Part shown: positions 8,955 through 18,413 of the stretch, in pieces | Layout of the letters: each line of letters starts with the position of its first letter | Position numbering within the stretch: position 1 is the first letter of the stretch | Notes under the pieces: generated by a model | Seen by the model: only the letters and a program-made list of their open reading frames with translations | The model's database searches: none | What the model was told of the DNA's origin: nothing | Source: Chryseobacterium gwangjuense | GTDB lineage: Bacteria; Bacteroidota; Bacteroidia; Flavobacteriales; Weeksellaceae | Reading direction: 5' to 3' | DNA length: 64,000 bases | Assembly: GCF_021311115.1 (NCBI RefSeq) | Contig: NZ_JAJTNP010000003.1 | Coordinates: forward strand, 186,001-250,000 | Translations under genes and position numbers: made by a program

Positions 8955-10160
8955 TTAAGAAACTCTTTCGATCAAAGCCATGTAGAATCCGTCGTAGCCT
9001 TCGCTTGGCATTACTTTTTCGTCTTTAATCATTTTGAAATTCGGATTGTTTTTAATGAATTCGTCAACCTGTAAATTGTTTTCAGAAGGTAGAATAGAAC
9101 ATGTTGCATATACCATTTTTCCTCCTTTTTTAAGCATTTTAGAATAATCCTGAAGAATCTGCTGTTGCTCTTTTTTAATTCTATCGATAAAGTCCTGATC
9201 GATTTTCCATTTGCTGTCCGGATTTCTTTTCAATACTCCAAGTCCTGAGCAAGGAGCATCAATAAGTAATCTATCCGCTTTTTCGTGAAGCCTTTTAATA
9301 ACTTTATTGTCAGCAATCATGCGGGTTTCAATATTATGAGCTCCGGCTCTTTTTGCACGACGCTTCAATTCTGCTAATTTCCATTCGAAAATATCTAAAG
9401 CGATAATTTGTCCTTTATTTTGCATTAAAGCAGCTAAGTGAAGTGTTTTTCCACCTGCACCTGCACAAGCATCCACAACTCTTTGCCCTTCTTTTACATC
9501 AAGGAAATACCCGATTTTTTGAGAAGAAGCATCCTGAACTTCAAACAATCCTTCTTTAAAAGCGGTAGTAAGGAAAACATTCTTTTTCTCCTCCAACTGC
9601 ACTGCATCAGGATAATTTTTGATAGGATAAGAAACTATATTTTCATCAGAAAGATCTGAAATAAGTTCTTTTGTCGTCGTTCTTAAAGAATTTGCTCTCA
9701 AAACTGTCGGGGCCTGCTCATTCAAAGCAAGCATTTCTTTTTCCCATTTTGGACCTAATTCTTTTTCCAACGTTTCAGCTAACCAGTCTGGAATAGAATG
9801 TTCTATTGCTTTTGTAGGAACGGTATTTTTTTTAAGTTTGGTTAAAATGTCTGCAATTTTGATCCCGTCGAATTCTTCAAATTTTTTATAATTGGTTTTG
9901 CTCCAAAGAAGATAGGCGATGATAAGTTTGTAGATGTTATTAGGTTTTACACCTTCACCCATATAGTATTCCAAACGTTTTTTCCAACGGATAATGTTAT
10001 AGAAAATTTCAGAAACAACGGCTCTGTCCTGGCTTCCCCATTTTCTATTGGCTTTTAAAAGCCTTTCGATTACTTTATCGGCGTATTTATTTTTCTCGAA
10101 AAATGTTTCCTGTAAAGCATCGTGAATTCCGATTGCTAAGTTTCTGTGAATAAGTTCCAT
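8955..10160 (-). CDS. RsmB/NOP2-type RNA cytosine-C5 methyltransferase
   Basis: A 401-residue protein. The first 125 residues are a helical NusB-like region. The SAM-binding loop is DACAGAGGKT (230-239), and the two motif cysteines of the m5C methyltransferases are C304 (DAPCSG) and C354 (YATCS). RsmB methylates C967 of 16S rRNA; this is the nearest match, but other NOP2/Sun targets cannot be ruled out. On the minus strand a TATTTTTG box at 10189-10196 is a plausible -7 element, giving a leader of about 23 bases. The gene is single, with its own terminator. Confidence 0.9.
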   Translation of the reverse strand: MELIHRNLAIGIHDALQETFFEKNKYADKVIERLLKANRKWGSQDRAVVSEIFYNIIRWKKRLEYYMGEGVKPNNIYKLIIAYLLWSKTNYKKFEEFDGIKIADILTKLKKNTVPTKAIEHSIPDWLAETLEKELGPKWEKEMLALNEQAPTVLRANSLRTTTKELISDLSDENIVSYPIKNYPDAVQLEEKKNVFLTTAFKEGLFEVQDASSQKIGYFLDVKEGQRVVDACAGAGGKTLHLAALMQNKGQIIALDIFEWKLAELKRRAKRAGAHNIETRMIADNKVIKRLHEKADRLLIDAPCSGLGVLKRNPDSKWKIDQDFIDRIKKEQQQILQDYSKMLKKGGKMVYATCSILPSENNLQVDEFIKNNPNFKMIKDEKVMPSEGYDGFYMALIERVS

Positions 10161-10213
10161 AAAATTGGGTTCTGCTATTTTGAATCTGCAAAAATACGAA
10201 TTTAAGTTGAGAT

Positions 10214-10291
10214 ACGAGTTTCGTGTTTTGAGTTTCGGGCTTTCCTGTGGTTGATGTTGTTTAAATCCGAATCACGAAACTTGCAACTCGT
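10214..10291. repeat. Intergenic palindromic element of the ACGAGTT type
   Basis: An imperfect inverted repeat: ACGAGTTTCGTG at 10214-10225, with a further GAGTTTCGGG arm to 10239, opposes 10267-10291 (CCGAATCACGAAAC, then ACTCGT). It sits between the divergent methyltransferase and yjdM genes. Its right arm contains the TTG at 10281 that serves as the -33 element of the yjdM promoter. Confidence 0.65.
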
Positions 10292-10309
10292 TGTAAAATC
10301 TTACCTTTG
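10281..10309 (+). promoter_or_regulatory. yjdM promoter
   Basis: TTG (10281-10283), an 18-base gap, then TACCTTTG (10302-10309), a close match to the flavobacterial consensus. The expected start of transcription is near 10315, giving a leader of only 8-10 bases. Confidence 0.75.
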
Positions 10310-10323
10310 CAAAAATTAAAAAT

Positions 10324-10656
10324 ATGAGTGATACTGTACTTTGTCCGAAATGTAGCTCAGAATTTACCTACGAGCAGGATGGTTTGATGGTTTGCAGCCA
10401 ATGTTTCCACGAATGGGATCCCGCTGAGGCAGGAAATGATGACAAAATTTTAGACATCAACGGAAACGAACTACAAAACGGAGATTCTGTGATTGTAATG
10501 AAAGATTTACCTGTAAAAGGAGCGCCGAAACCGGTAAAAGCAGGAACTAAAGTGAAAAATATTCGCTTAAGACCAGATAGTGATCATAATATTGATTGCA
10601 AAATTGATGGTTTCGGAGCAATGGCTTTGAAATCAGAGTTTGTGAAAAAAGCATAA
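10324..10656 (+). CDS. yjdM: YjdM (PhnA-like) zinc-ribbon protein
   Basis: A 110-residue protein with an N-terminal zinc ribbon (CPKC at residues 7-10 and CSQC at 24-27) followed by a small beta-barrel domain ([23 protein letters not shown]). This is the layout of E. coli YjdM, formerly PhnA. Despite the old name it is not the phosphonoacetate hydrolase, and its role is unsettled. No phosphonate genes are nearby. It has a clear promoter with a very short leader and is followed by a palindromic terminator region. Confidence 0.92.
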   Translation: MSDTVLCPKCSSEFTYEQDGLMVCSQCFHEWDPAEAGNDDKILDINGNELQNGDSVIVMKDLPVKGAPKPVKAGTKVKNIRLRPDSDHNIDCKIDGFGAMALKSEFVKKA

Positions 10657-10739
10657 AAAAAAGGAAAAAATTGGACAGTGTAATCTTTCAAAGACTGATT
10701 GCAGGAGTGCTAATTTTGTCTTAAAGGCAGAAAGAGAAT

Positions 10740-10860
10740 TAACCAAAAATTTCCTTATGCTGTGGAAATACAAATGTAAGAAAAGTTTAAATTCGATTCT
10801 TACGTTTGTATTTTTTTATTAAAATTTTAACAGTATAAGTCTAAGGAAATGTGTTGGTTA
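10740..10860. repeat. Nested 121-bp palindrome containing the yjdM terminator
   Basis: Outer arms 10740-10757 and 10842-10860 share TAACCAA and ATTTCCTTA. Inside, arms 10766-10782 and 10797-10813 pair 16 of 17 bases and are followed by a T-run (10811-10817). The inner stem is a good plus-strand terminator for yjdM, though 110 bases past its stop. The outer arms make the whole unit look like a small mobile palindrome or MITE-like element; no target duplication is evident. Confidence 0.6.
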
Positions 10861-10876
10861 TGAATTGGTTTTTGCT

Positions 10877-11812
10877 TTAGATAAACGAAATTTTGACAGA
10901 ACCTATTAGTTTTTCATCCGTATACAGAACAATCTCCTTATTTCTGGTTTTAACTTTATTCCAATAATAATTTCCGGCAAATCTGCTTTCTAAAACTTCT
11001 GCTTCTATACCGTTTTCTGAAATGTTAATTTCTTTCGGGTAATAGGAGAATTTTTTGATATTGAAATCTGTGATTTCTGTTTCTGTAAAAATATTTACTT
11101 CGCCAAAAAGTTTAGCAACATAAGAATTGTAGGGGCTTCTGAAGGTTTCTTCCGGATTATCATTTTGAATTAAACGTCCGTTTTGCAATACAATAATCTG
11201 ATCCAGCCACGGAATAATATCCTGAAGTTCGTGAGTGGAAATGATTAAAGAAATTTTATTCTGTTTTACGTATGAAAAAAGTTTTTCACGAAGCTCAATT
11301 TTTCTGGGAAAATCCAGATTACTGAAAGGTTCATCCAGAATAAGCAGTTTTGGTAAAACCGAAAGAGCTCTTGCAATGGCTACTCTCTGCTGTTGTCCTC
11401 CGCTCAGATATTTAGGTAGAACATTCGCATATTCTTCCAATCCGACTACTTCAAGAAGTTCTGCCACAGTTTCTTTTTTCTGAGTTAAATTGATATTGGA
11501 TATAAATTTCCCGACATTTTCAGCTACTGTGGCGTAAGGCATTAAATCAAAACTCTGAGCAACAAATTTCATGTCAGCCTCTCCCGGAACGAGATTTCCT
11601 TTAGGACCCATCAGTTTTTCGCCGTCAAAAATAATTTCTCCGCTTTCCCAATCCAAAAGACCATACATCAAACTTAATAAAGTTGATTTTCCGCATCCGC
11701 TTTCTCCTGCCAATGCGATAATCTTACCGGCTTCAAATCTCAGGTTAAGGTTCTGAAACAGAGGTTTTTCTTTTGTATGTGAGAAGTATAAATTGTTTAT
11801 TTCTAATAGCAT
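10877..11812 (-). CDS. ABC transporter ATP-binding protein (orphan, importer type)
   Basis: A 311-residue ATPase: Walker A GESGCGKST at 36-44, LSGGQ signature at 136-140, Walker B LLILDE at 156-161, and the switch His in STHE. About 80 residues after the core resemble the regulatory tail of CysA/FbpC/ModC-type import ATPases. No permease or binding protein is adjacent, so the partner must be encoded elsewhere and the substrate is unknown. A TACATTTG box at 11817-11824 ends 4 bases before the start codon, so the mRNA may be leaderless. Confidence 0.88.
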   Translation of the reverse strand: MLLEINNLYFSHTKEKPLFQNLNLRFEAGKIIALAGESGCGKSTLLSLMYGLLDWESGEIIFDGEKLMGPKGNLVPGEADMKFVAQSFDLMPYATVAENVGKFISNINLTQKKETVAELLEVVGLEEYANVLPKYLSGGQQQRVAIARALSVLPKLLILDEPFSNLDFPRKIELREKLFSYVKQNKISLIISTHELQDIIPWLDQIIVLQNGRLIQNDNPEETFRSPYNSYVAKLFGEVNIFTETEITDFNIKKFSYYPKEINISENGIEAEVLESRFAGNYYWNKVKTRNKEIVLYTDEKLIGSVKISFI

Positions 11813-11888
11813 AATACAAATGTAATGAAATGATATGTTTTAGGAAACAAAGAATATTTTTATTATATTAGCTGTAGTAATAAAATGT

Positions 11889-12554
11889 ATGAAAATGAGA
11901 AAAAAGCTGTATCTACTAGCAATTCCGACTCTGCTGATTGCTTCAGTTGCAGTTTCTTGCAGCAAAGAAAAACCATTAACAAGTGAAAGCAATGAAATTG
12001 CAACGACTAAAGATGGGAATCAATTTATTCTGGATACTCTGAACAGCAGGGTAGAATGGAAAGGATATAAAATCTTCAAATCGGAAAGCACAAGCCATTT
12101 TGGAACGATAAAGTTTGAAAGCGGCGATGTTACCGTAAAAGAAGGAAAACTTGAAAGCGGAAAATTTGTTGCCGATATGAATTCTTTAACCTCTGTTGAT
12201 TTAAAAGATGATGCAGATCAGTTGGAGAAATTAAACGGACATCTGAAAAGCGGGGATTTCTTTGAAGTAGAGAAATTTCCTACCGCTTCTTATGAAATTA
12301 CTAAAATTGCACCTTCTGCAGAAGGGGATTATAATACTGTTTTGGAAGGGAATTTAACGATTAAAGGAATCACAAAACCGGTTTCGTTTAAAGCGAATGT
12401 TTCCGTAAAAGAAGGTATGGTAAGCATTGCTACCGAACCGAAAGATATAAACAGGGATGAGTTTGGGGTGAAATTCCAGGCACCTGCAGCCAATGGAGTG
12501 ATCAAAGATGAAGTGACTCTCCAGATTAATGTGAAGGCTTTAGAAAAAAAGTAA
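11889..12554 (+). CDS. YceI family lipoprotein
   Basis: A 221-residue protein with a lipoprotein signal peptide ending at C24 (SVAVSC). The rest, from about residue 45, is a YceI lipocalin-like domain: DTLNSRVEWKGYK, then TSHFGTIKF, GNLTIKGITKPVSF and DEFGV. YceI proteins bind polyprenyl or isoprenoid lipids in a beta-barrel in the periplasm; the ligand here is unknown. It is transcribed away from the ABC ATPase gene 76 bases to the left and ends at a strong terminator, so it is a single-gene unit. Confidence 0.92.
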   Translation: MKMRKKLYLLAIPTLLIASVAVSCSKEKPLTSESNEIATTKDGNQFILDTLNSRVEWKGYKIFKSESTSHFGTIKFESGDVTVKEGKLESGKFVADMNSLTSVDLKDDADQLEKLNGHLKSGDFFEVEKFPTASYEITKIAPSAEGDYNTVLEGNLTIKGITKPVSFKANVSVKEGMVSIATEPKDINRDEFGVKFQAPAANGVIKDEVTLQINVKALEKK

Positions 12555-12585
12555 TTTTTTTATTTAAGTAAATAAGTGATTGAAG

Positions 12586-12616
12586 TCTGCCTCCGGAAAA
12601 GAGGCAGATTTTTTTT
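12586..12616 (+). terminator. Intrinsic terminator after the YceI gene
   Basis: Eight-bp GC-containing stem (12586-12593 and 12601-12608) with a CGGAAAA loop, then eight T (12609-12616). It is 31 bases past the stop codon. Confidence 0.92.
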
Positions 12617-12684
12617 AACAGTTTAAGGAAAATTATTTCGTTGAAAAACCGTATTTTTGCAAAACATTTTGAAAGGGTAAAACA

Positions 12685-13695
12685 ATGATAGAAAAGATAG
12701 AAGAATTACTAGTTGAAGTAAACGGCTTCAGTACCACATCAAAAGAAGAAATTGAAAACTTCCGAATTAAGTACAATGGTAAAAAAGGTATTCTGAACGA
12801 TTTTTTTGAAAAATTTAAAGAAGTTCCGAACGACCAGAAGAAAGAATTTGGGCAAAAAATCAATACTTTAAAGCAAGCTGTTAATGTAAAGTTGGAGGAT
12901 TTGAAAAATGCTTCAGAATCTTCTATTATCTTAGAAAAAGAAGATCTTACAAGACCTGCTTTTCCATTAGATCTAGGTTCTAGACATCCGATCAACTTGG
13001 TGAAAAACAGAATTATTGAAATCTTTAAATCAATCGGTTTTGCTGTAGCAGACGGACCGGAAATTGAAGATGACTGGCATAATTTTACAGCATTGAACCT
13101 TCCGGAATATCATCCGGCAAGAGATATGCAGGATACGTTCTTTATCGAACAGAATCCGGATATTTTGCTGAGAACGCATACTTCTTCGGTACAGATCCGT
13201 TATATGGAAGAAAATCAGCCACCGATCAGAATTTTATCTCCGGGAAGAGTATTCCGTAATGAAGCGGTTTCTTCACGTTCACACTGTATTTTCCATCAGA
13301 TTGAAGGGTTGTATATTGATGAGAACGTAAGTTTTGCAGATTTGAAACAAACCATTCAGTTCTTTACCACTGAGCTTTTTGGAAAATCTAAGATCAGATT
13401 GAGACCTTCTTATTTCCCGTTTACAGAGCCAAGTGCTGAAATTGATGTATATTGGGGATTAAACTCTGAAACTGACTACAGAATTACAAAAGGAACAGGT
13501 TGGTTGGAAATCATGGGTTGCGGAATGGTAGATCCTGCTGTTCTGAAAAATGTAAATATTGATGCTGATAAATATTCAGGATATGCTTTCGGAATGGGTA
13601 TTGAAAGAATCGTAATGCTTCTTTATCAAATGAGCGACATCAGAATGTTCTTCGAAAATGATATCAGAACTTTAGAACAGTTTAAAACATTATAA
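12685..13695 (+). CDS. pheS: Phenylalanyl-tRNA synthetase alpha subunit
   Basis: A 336-residue protein, the normal length for bacterial PheS. After an N-terminal coiled coil (1-90) come the class II motifs: FHQIEGLY (motif 2 area), [18 protein letters not shown] sequence, and GFGMGIER near the C-terminus ([10 protein letters not shown], motif 3). It forms the alpha2-beta2 enzyme that charges tRNA-Phe. pheT is not next to it, since the following gene is a convergent DUF5916 gene. A TATTTTTG box at 12652-12659 is a likely -7 element. Confidence 0.97.
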   Translation: MIEKIEELLVEVNGFSTTSKEEIENFRIKYNGKKGILNDFFEKFKEVPNDQKKEFGQKINTLKQAVNVKLEDLKNASESSIILEKEDLTRPAFPLDLGSRHPINLVKNRIIEIFKSIGFAVADGPEIEDDWHNFTALNLPEYHPARDMQDTFFIEQNPDILLRTHTSSVQIRYMEENQPPIRILSPGRVFRNEAVSSRSHCIFHQIEGLYIDENVSFADLKQTIQFFTTELFGKSKIRLRPSYFPFTEPSAEIDVYWGLNSETDYRITKGTGWLEIMGCGMVDPAVLKNVNIDADKYSGYAFGMGIERIVMLLYQMSDIRMFFENDIRTLEQFKTL

Positions 13696-13701
13696 AAAAT
13701 C

Positions 13702-13729
13702 AAACCTCCGAAATTTTCGGAGGTTTTTT
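13702..13729 (+). terminator. Intrinsic terminator after pheS
   Basis: Stem of 11-12 bp (13702-13713 with 13715-13726) ending in T-run 13724-13729, seven bases past the pheS stop codon. Confidence 0.93.
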
Positions 13730-13797
13730 GTTTTTAATTACTGACCTAAGAAACAAAACGTAATTAAAAACTGATTCATAAAAAATTACTGTGGTTA

Positions 13798-16227
13798 TTA
13801 GCTTTTTATACTCTTTTTCTTCGTCCAGCTTTTCACACGATTGTAGTCTAAAAAGTAAGTGAGTTTTAATGAAAAGTTATTTACAGTAGGCTCACTGAAA
13901 AGCAGATCATAGTTTTTTGTCATATTTAATCTGGACATTTCAAGATAATTTGAAGTGGCATTTCGATACAAGAAAGTCAGCTGACTTCCCGGAGCAAACC
14001 ACCATGAAAATCTTAAATCAACGTTCCATGCGTTATAAGTTCCGTTTAAATTTCGGTCAAAAAGATTGGTTTCAGTTAAACCTCCGTCCTGGTTTAACGT
14101 GTAAAACTGTTTATAGGTAACGTCTGAAAAATAATGTCTGAATGTTAAGGTAAGAGCCGTTTTTTCGTTGAATGTATATTTAGAAGTTAAAGCATTTTCG
14201 TACGTGTTTCTCTGTCTTCTTCCAATGAAAATATCGGTGTCTTTTTTTCCTGTAAAACCGGTTTCATTATTACTGAAACTTGGGTTGAAACTCCAGTTTA
14301 CATTAAATTTATCTGAAAATCGATAGCGTAGCCCAAAGTTGGTAATTACCTGGTTTCTTCCTTTCTCATCAAATGCATAATAATCTATGGTAAAATTATA
14401 CTGTAATTTTTTTCTGCTGTCACTTTCAAGCCAAATCCATGAGTCGAAGTATCCGGGAACTTTAAGATGTCTTCCAAAAGTACGGGGTTCATAAATATCA
14501 TTCTGACCAAAAGGTGTAAATTCAATCCCACCACCGAAACTTCTAAAATTTTTATCTGTAAAACTATTATTGTGATTAAAAATAAAATTCTGGAAGATAA
14601 AAGGTTCTAATCTGTGAAAATAATTCAGATTAAAATTCAGATATATATTATTGAATGTTTTTGTAGGTTTCAAGATTCTGTAACCGTACCAAGTGTTATA
14701 ATTGGCAAAATTGGTTTTGGTTGAAAATCCTACGTCATTAATATCCCAATCTTTTGTCGTCAGGTTTCCAACGAAGTTAAAACGGTGTTTTCCTGCAATT
14801 TTTTCCAGTCCAGCTTCGGCTTTTGTTCCGAATTTCGTTTCGCCATCCATTACCCAGCTTCCTTTCAGGCTTCCGAAAGTTTTATATGTGTTTTTCTTAT
14901 TGTTAAGATCCCAAAGAAGACCTGTTGCATTAGCATCGCGAAAGTTTCCGTCCCTCGTAACGTTTGTATTGATCAATGATACAGAAGAATTTCCATTAAA
15001 TCTCTGGTCAAAAACCAAGACATTATAATTCGTCCATGGTTCCACGACTTCCTTTCTGGTTTCTCCGGTTTCATGATTAAAAATAGTAGCTTCCATTTTT
15101 TGCGTAACTCCGTTGAAAAAACCGATACCCAATCCTTTTTTGGTTCTTCCCGAAATTTTAAAAGCATTAAATAATTTTACTTTTGCAGGATATTCAGTCA
15201 CCTCTTCATTGTCATTGATTACAGGATAACGAGATGGTTCTCCGCCAACTCTTCTTGAATAAAACATTCCTCCTTTGCTGAATAATTCGGTTCCTTCGGT
15301 AAAGAAGGTTCTTTGTTCGGAAAACTGCTGTTCAAACGGGGTTAAATTTAAAATCGAATTATCAAAATTGGCCTGTCCGAAATCCGGAATCAGGGTCATG
15401 TCAAAAGTGAAAGCATCATTGATTCCGTATTTAACATCCATTCCGCCGTTAAAACTTGAAGTAGTTTTTCCGTCAAAACTGTTTACATAAGTGGAAAAAT
15501 AAGGAGTGAAAGACAGTCGGGTTGGAGGATTAATGTTTTCAATTCCCTGTAAAACTCCGTCAAAAAGAGTGTAAGAGCTTTTTGCATTGTCTACAAAATT
15601 CCAGTCATAAGACGCTTTGATTCTCTGAATTCTTCTGAACATATTCATTCCCCATTCCTGAACATTATTCTTAGGAAACCTTAGTTCCGAATAAGGAATT
15701 TTTATCTCAACTGCCCAACCTTTTTCGTTGATTTTTGCACCACTGTACCAAATAGAATTCCAGGTATCATCTTCGCCATCAGTGGTGATTTTTGCATCAA
15801 ACTGAACTCCAGCTGCTGTAACTACAAATTCTAAACTCTGCTGTTTATCATTATAGCCGTTCAAAGCAACACCAAAAAAATCATCATTGTTGATGCCGTC
15901 TCTTTCTGTTAACTCTTTAGCGATTTTATTTGGAGTGGGGTCATACATCTGTGCTCCGAAATAAACTCCGGTGTCATCATATAAAATTCTGACTTCGGTT
16001 TTTATTGAATCTTCCTGAGGTTTTCCGTTATTAGGATTTCGTTCAATGAAATTAGTTGCAATGGGAGCATTCTGCCATTCTGCATCATCAAGGATACCGT
16101 CAATTTTGGGTGAAGATGGGGTTTTTGTAATGAGTATTTTTTTTCTTACGATATGATCATCTTCCTTTTTCTGGGAATAAATGAAGCTGGAAAATAATAA
16201 TAAGGTGATGAGTAATTTGGTTTTCAT
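13798..16227 (-). CDS. DUF5916 outer-membrane protein with N-terminal CBM9-like domain
   Basis: An 809-residue protein with a signal peptide (MKTKLLITLLLFSSFIYSQ); the start is set at 16227 because the upstream ATG at 16263 only adds charged residues before it. Residues 30-215 form a family 9 carbohydrate-binding-like module (KIDGILDDAEWQ, VYFGAQMYDP, then EVKIPYSELRF). The remaining 590 residues are DUF5916, rich in aromatic alternating strands that suggest an outer-membrane beta-barrel. Its function is not known. It stands alone and lies tail to tail with pheS. Confidence 0.88.
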   Translation of the reverse strand: MKTKLLITLLLFSSFIYSQKKEDDHIVRKKILITKTPSSPKIDGILDDAEWQNAPIATNFIERNPNNGKPQEDSIKTEVRILYDDTGVYFGAQMYDPTPNKIAKELTERDGINNDDFFGVALNGYNDKQQSLEFVVTAAGVQFDAKITTDGEDDTWNSIWYSGAKINEKGWAVEIKIPYSELRFPKNNVQEWGMNMFRRIQRIKASYDWNFVDNAKSSYTLFDGVLQGIENINPPTRLSFTPYFSTYVNSFDGKTTSSFNGGMDVKYGINDAFTFDMTLIPDFGQANFDNSILNLTPFEQQFSEQRTFFTEGTELFSKGGMFYSRRVGGEPSRYPVINDNEEVTEYPAKVKLFNAFKISGRTKKGLGIGFFNGVTQKMEATIFNHETGETRKEVVEPWTNYNVLVFDQRFNGNSSVSLINTNVTRDGNFRDANATGLLWDLNNKKNTYKTFGSLKGSWVMDGETKFGTKAEAGLEKIAGKHRFNFVGNLTTKDWDINDVGFSTKTNFANYNTWYGYRILKPTKTFNNIYLNFNLNYFHRLEPFIFQNFIFNHNNSFTDKNFRSFGGGIEFTPFGQNDIYEPRTFGRHLKVPGYFDSWIWLESDSRKKLQYNFTIDYYAFDEKGRNQVITNFGLRYRFSDKFNVNWSFNPSFSNNETGFTGKKDTDIFIGRRQRNTYENALTSKYTFNEKTALTLTFRHYFSDVTYKQFYTLNQDGGLTETNLFDRNLNGTYNAWNVDLRFSWWFAPGSQLTFLYRNATSNYLEMSRLNMTKNYDLLFSEPTVNNFSLKLTYFLDYNRVKSWTKKKSIKS

Positions 16228-16360
16228 GATTTTTCTTAGGCTTATATATTCATGACAATCCAAGTTTAAAAATTATTACATAAGGTAGAGAATAAAAGTT
16301 GAAATTTTTCATTTTATCAGAAATTTGAAATGTAAATATTATTTGTTTATCAGTGGGGTA

Positions 16361-16401
16361 AAAATAGTTTCGGCTGCCCAAAGGGCAGCCGAAACTATTT
16401 T
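16361..16401 (-). terminator. Long perfect hairpin terminator after the DUF3108 gene
   Basis: Nineteen-bp perfect arms (16361-16379 and 16383-16401) with an AAA loop, a GC-rich core, and A/T ends that give a T-tract in either direction. It serves the minus-strand gene ending at 16422. Confidence 0.92.
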
Positions 16402-16421
16402 TATAGAAAACTAACACTATG

Positions 16422-17192
16422 TTATTTTACAAACTTTAAAGGATATTTTACATTTTTAAAATCATCAATACTTGCCTTCAAAGAACCTACTGCCAATTCT
16501 GCTTTTAGAAGCATAGGAATATGGTTGTAGTCATTGGAAACCCACATGGTAACGCCTTCTTTTTCTTTAAATACTCTGCCACTTTTTACAGATGGTATTA
16601 TTTTCAGACAGTTGATGGTCCCGAATTTTGTTTTTAAATTCTCTGTACCCACTACTCTTAGCTGAAAGGGGAACATTTCATCATCAATCCATACATTCAT
16701 ATTGATAATAGTACCTGTTTTTAACTCAGCCGGGCTTTTACTTCTTAAATAATAAAAACAGGAAAGCATATCCTGAACCCCTTTTACTGATTTTATGACT
16801 TTAGAACCATTGGCAGGCGTTTTTTTATCTGTCAGGATTAAGGTGTTATTGTCATGATTAAAAGTGGTTTCAAAATGCTGGCGATAGCTTCCTTCTTTTA
16901 CGTTTCTCACATAGAAGCTTGGTAATCCTGTATTGATATTAATATAACTTTCATATAAATCTTCTACTTTGAAAAAAGCTCTTACAGCTCCTGTCGTTTG
17001 CCCTGTTCCTTTTACATAAAGGTGGGGTGCCCCTTTATAAGTGGTATTTTGGGTGGTAAGAGTGGCACTTCCTGCATTCAGAAATCCGTAGTGAATTCTA
17101 AGTGTGATGGATTCACCGTTCGCGACATTATCTATTTGAGCAAAGCTCAGAGAGAATATAAATATGGTGAAAAGGTTTAAAATTTTCTTCAT
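16422..17192 (-). CDS. DUF3108 secreted protein
   Basis: A 256-residue protein with a signal peptide (MKKILNLFTIFIFSLSFAQ). The start at 17192 is preferred to the ATG 17 codons upstream, whose extension is basic and not signal-like. The mature part fits DUF3108: LRIHYGFLNAGSATL, GTGQTTGAVRAFFKVEDLYES, SFYVRNVKEG, then VWIDDEMFPF and MWVSND. The family is periplasmic with a beta-rich fold and unknown function. It is transcribed divergently from the ferredoxin reductase gene and ends at a strong terminator. Confidence 0.88.
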   Translation of the reverse strand: MKKILNLFTIFIFSLSFAQIDNVANGESITLRIHYGFLNAGSATLTTQNTTYKGAPHLYVKGTGQTTGAVRAFFKVEDLYESYININTGLPSFYVRNVKEGSYRQHFETTFNHDNNTLILTDKKTPANGSKVIKSVKGVQDMLSCFYYLRSKSPAELKTGTIINMNVWIDDEMFPFQLRVVGTENLKTKFGTINCLKIIPSVKSGRVFKEKEGVTMWVSNDYNHIPMLLKAELAVGSLKASIDDFKNVKYPLKFVK

Positions 17193-17345
17193 GATTAGAC
17201 ATTTACAAAAAGGTTGCCAAATTTTTTGCTTTATTTTTCTCACTATTTGACAAATCTCAGTTTTTTATTTAGACTGAATTAAATATGCTTCGCATTAAAA
17301 TTAGTAAATTTGCAGCTACAAGTATAATTAAATTATCTTATTATT

Positions 17346-18401
17346 ATGATAACGACCGATATATTGATCATAGGAGCAGGACCAACTGGGCTTTTTGCTG
17401 TATTTGAAGCAGGATTATTAAAAATGAAGTGTCACATCATCGACGCACTTCCTCAGCCGGGAGGACAATTGGCAGAGCTTTATCCTAAAAAACCTATTTT
17501 TGATATTCCGGGGTATCCGTCTGTAAATGCAGGTGAATTGGTGGATAATTTAATGGAGCAGATCAAACAATTCCAACCGGGATTCACTTTGGGAGAAACT
17601 GCAGTTTCTTATACAAAAGTAGATGATGAATGGTTTGAAGTAGTGACTAACAAAGGAACTGTTCACAGAGCAAAAGCAATTGCAATTGCAGGAGGTTTAG
17701 GAACTTTTGAACCTAGAAAGCCGACTATGGATAATATTGCTGACTATGAAGAAAAAGGTCTTGAATATTTCGTAAAAGAACCTGAACATTTCAGAAATAA
17801 AAGAGTAGTTATTGCAGGAGGAGGAGATTCTGCACTTGACTGGAGTGTTTTCTTATCCAATGTTGCCAGTGAAGTTACATTGATTCACAGAAGAAACGAG
17901 TTCCGCGGAGCTTTGGATTCTGTTGAAAAAGTTCAGGATTTAAAAAATCAAGGGAAAATTAAATTAATCACTCCTGCTGAAGTTACGGCAATCAAAGGAG
18001 ATGGAAAAGTTGAAGCGATTACTGTTGCTGTAGACGGTCAGGATCCTTACGATATTGAGACAGATTATTTTATTCCATTATTCGGATTAACTCCAAAATT
18101 AGGAGAAATCGGAAACTGGGGATTGAATATCGAGAAAAATGCGATCGTTGTAAATAACGCATTAGATTACCAAACGAACATCGATGGAATCTACGCTATC
18201 GGTGATATCAATACGTATCCAGGAAAATTAAAATTGATTCTTTGTGGTTTCCATGAAGCGACTTTGATGTGTCAGAGTGTGTACAACAGACTGAATCCAG
18301 GTAAAAAATTCGTATTGAAATATACAACAGTAAGTGGTGTAGATGGATTCGACGGAAGTAGAAAAGAAGCTGAGAAAGCAGTTGTGAAAAAAATTGACTA
18401 A
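17346..18401 (+). CDS. Thioredoxin reductase-like ferredoxin-NADP reductase
   Basis: A 351-residue flavoprotein: FAD loop GAGPTGLFAVFEAG near the N-terminus, NAD(P)H loop AGGGDSALDW near residue 158, and the C-terminal FAD motif YAIGDI. There is no CxxC redox pair, which separates it from thioredoxin reductase and places it with the Chlorobium/YumC type of ferredoxin-NADP reductase. A ferredoxin gene follows after 12 bases, supporting electron exchange between NADPH and that ferredoxin. A TAAATTTG box at 17305-17312 is a likely -7 element. Confidence 0.93.
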   Translation: MITTDILIIGAGPTGLFAVFEAGLLKMKCHIIDALPQPGGQLAELYPKKPIFDIPGYPSVNAGELVDNLMEQIKQFQPGFTLGETAVSYTKVDDEWFEVVTNKGTVHRAKAIAIAGGLGTFEPRKPTMDNIADYEEKGLEYFVKEPEHFRNKRVVIAGGGDSALDWSVFLSNVASEVTLIHRRNEFRGALDSVEKVQDLKNQGKIKLITPAEVTAIKGDGKVEAITVAVDGQDPYDIETDYFIPLFGLTPKLGEIGNWGLNIEKNAIVVNNALDYQTNIDGIYAIGDINTYPGKLKLILCGFHEATLMCQSVYNRLNPGKKFVLKYTTVSGVDGFDGSRKEAEKAVVKKID

Positions 18402-18413
18402 TTTTGCAAAATT

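Noticed and set aside
12633..12995. 120-codon frame on the minus strand over the start of pheS
   Set aside because: It overlaps the pheS coding region entirely and its product is Ser/Phe-rich noise.
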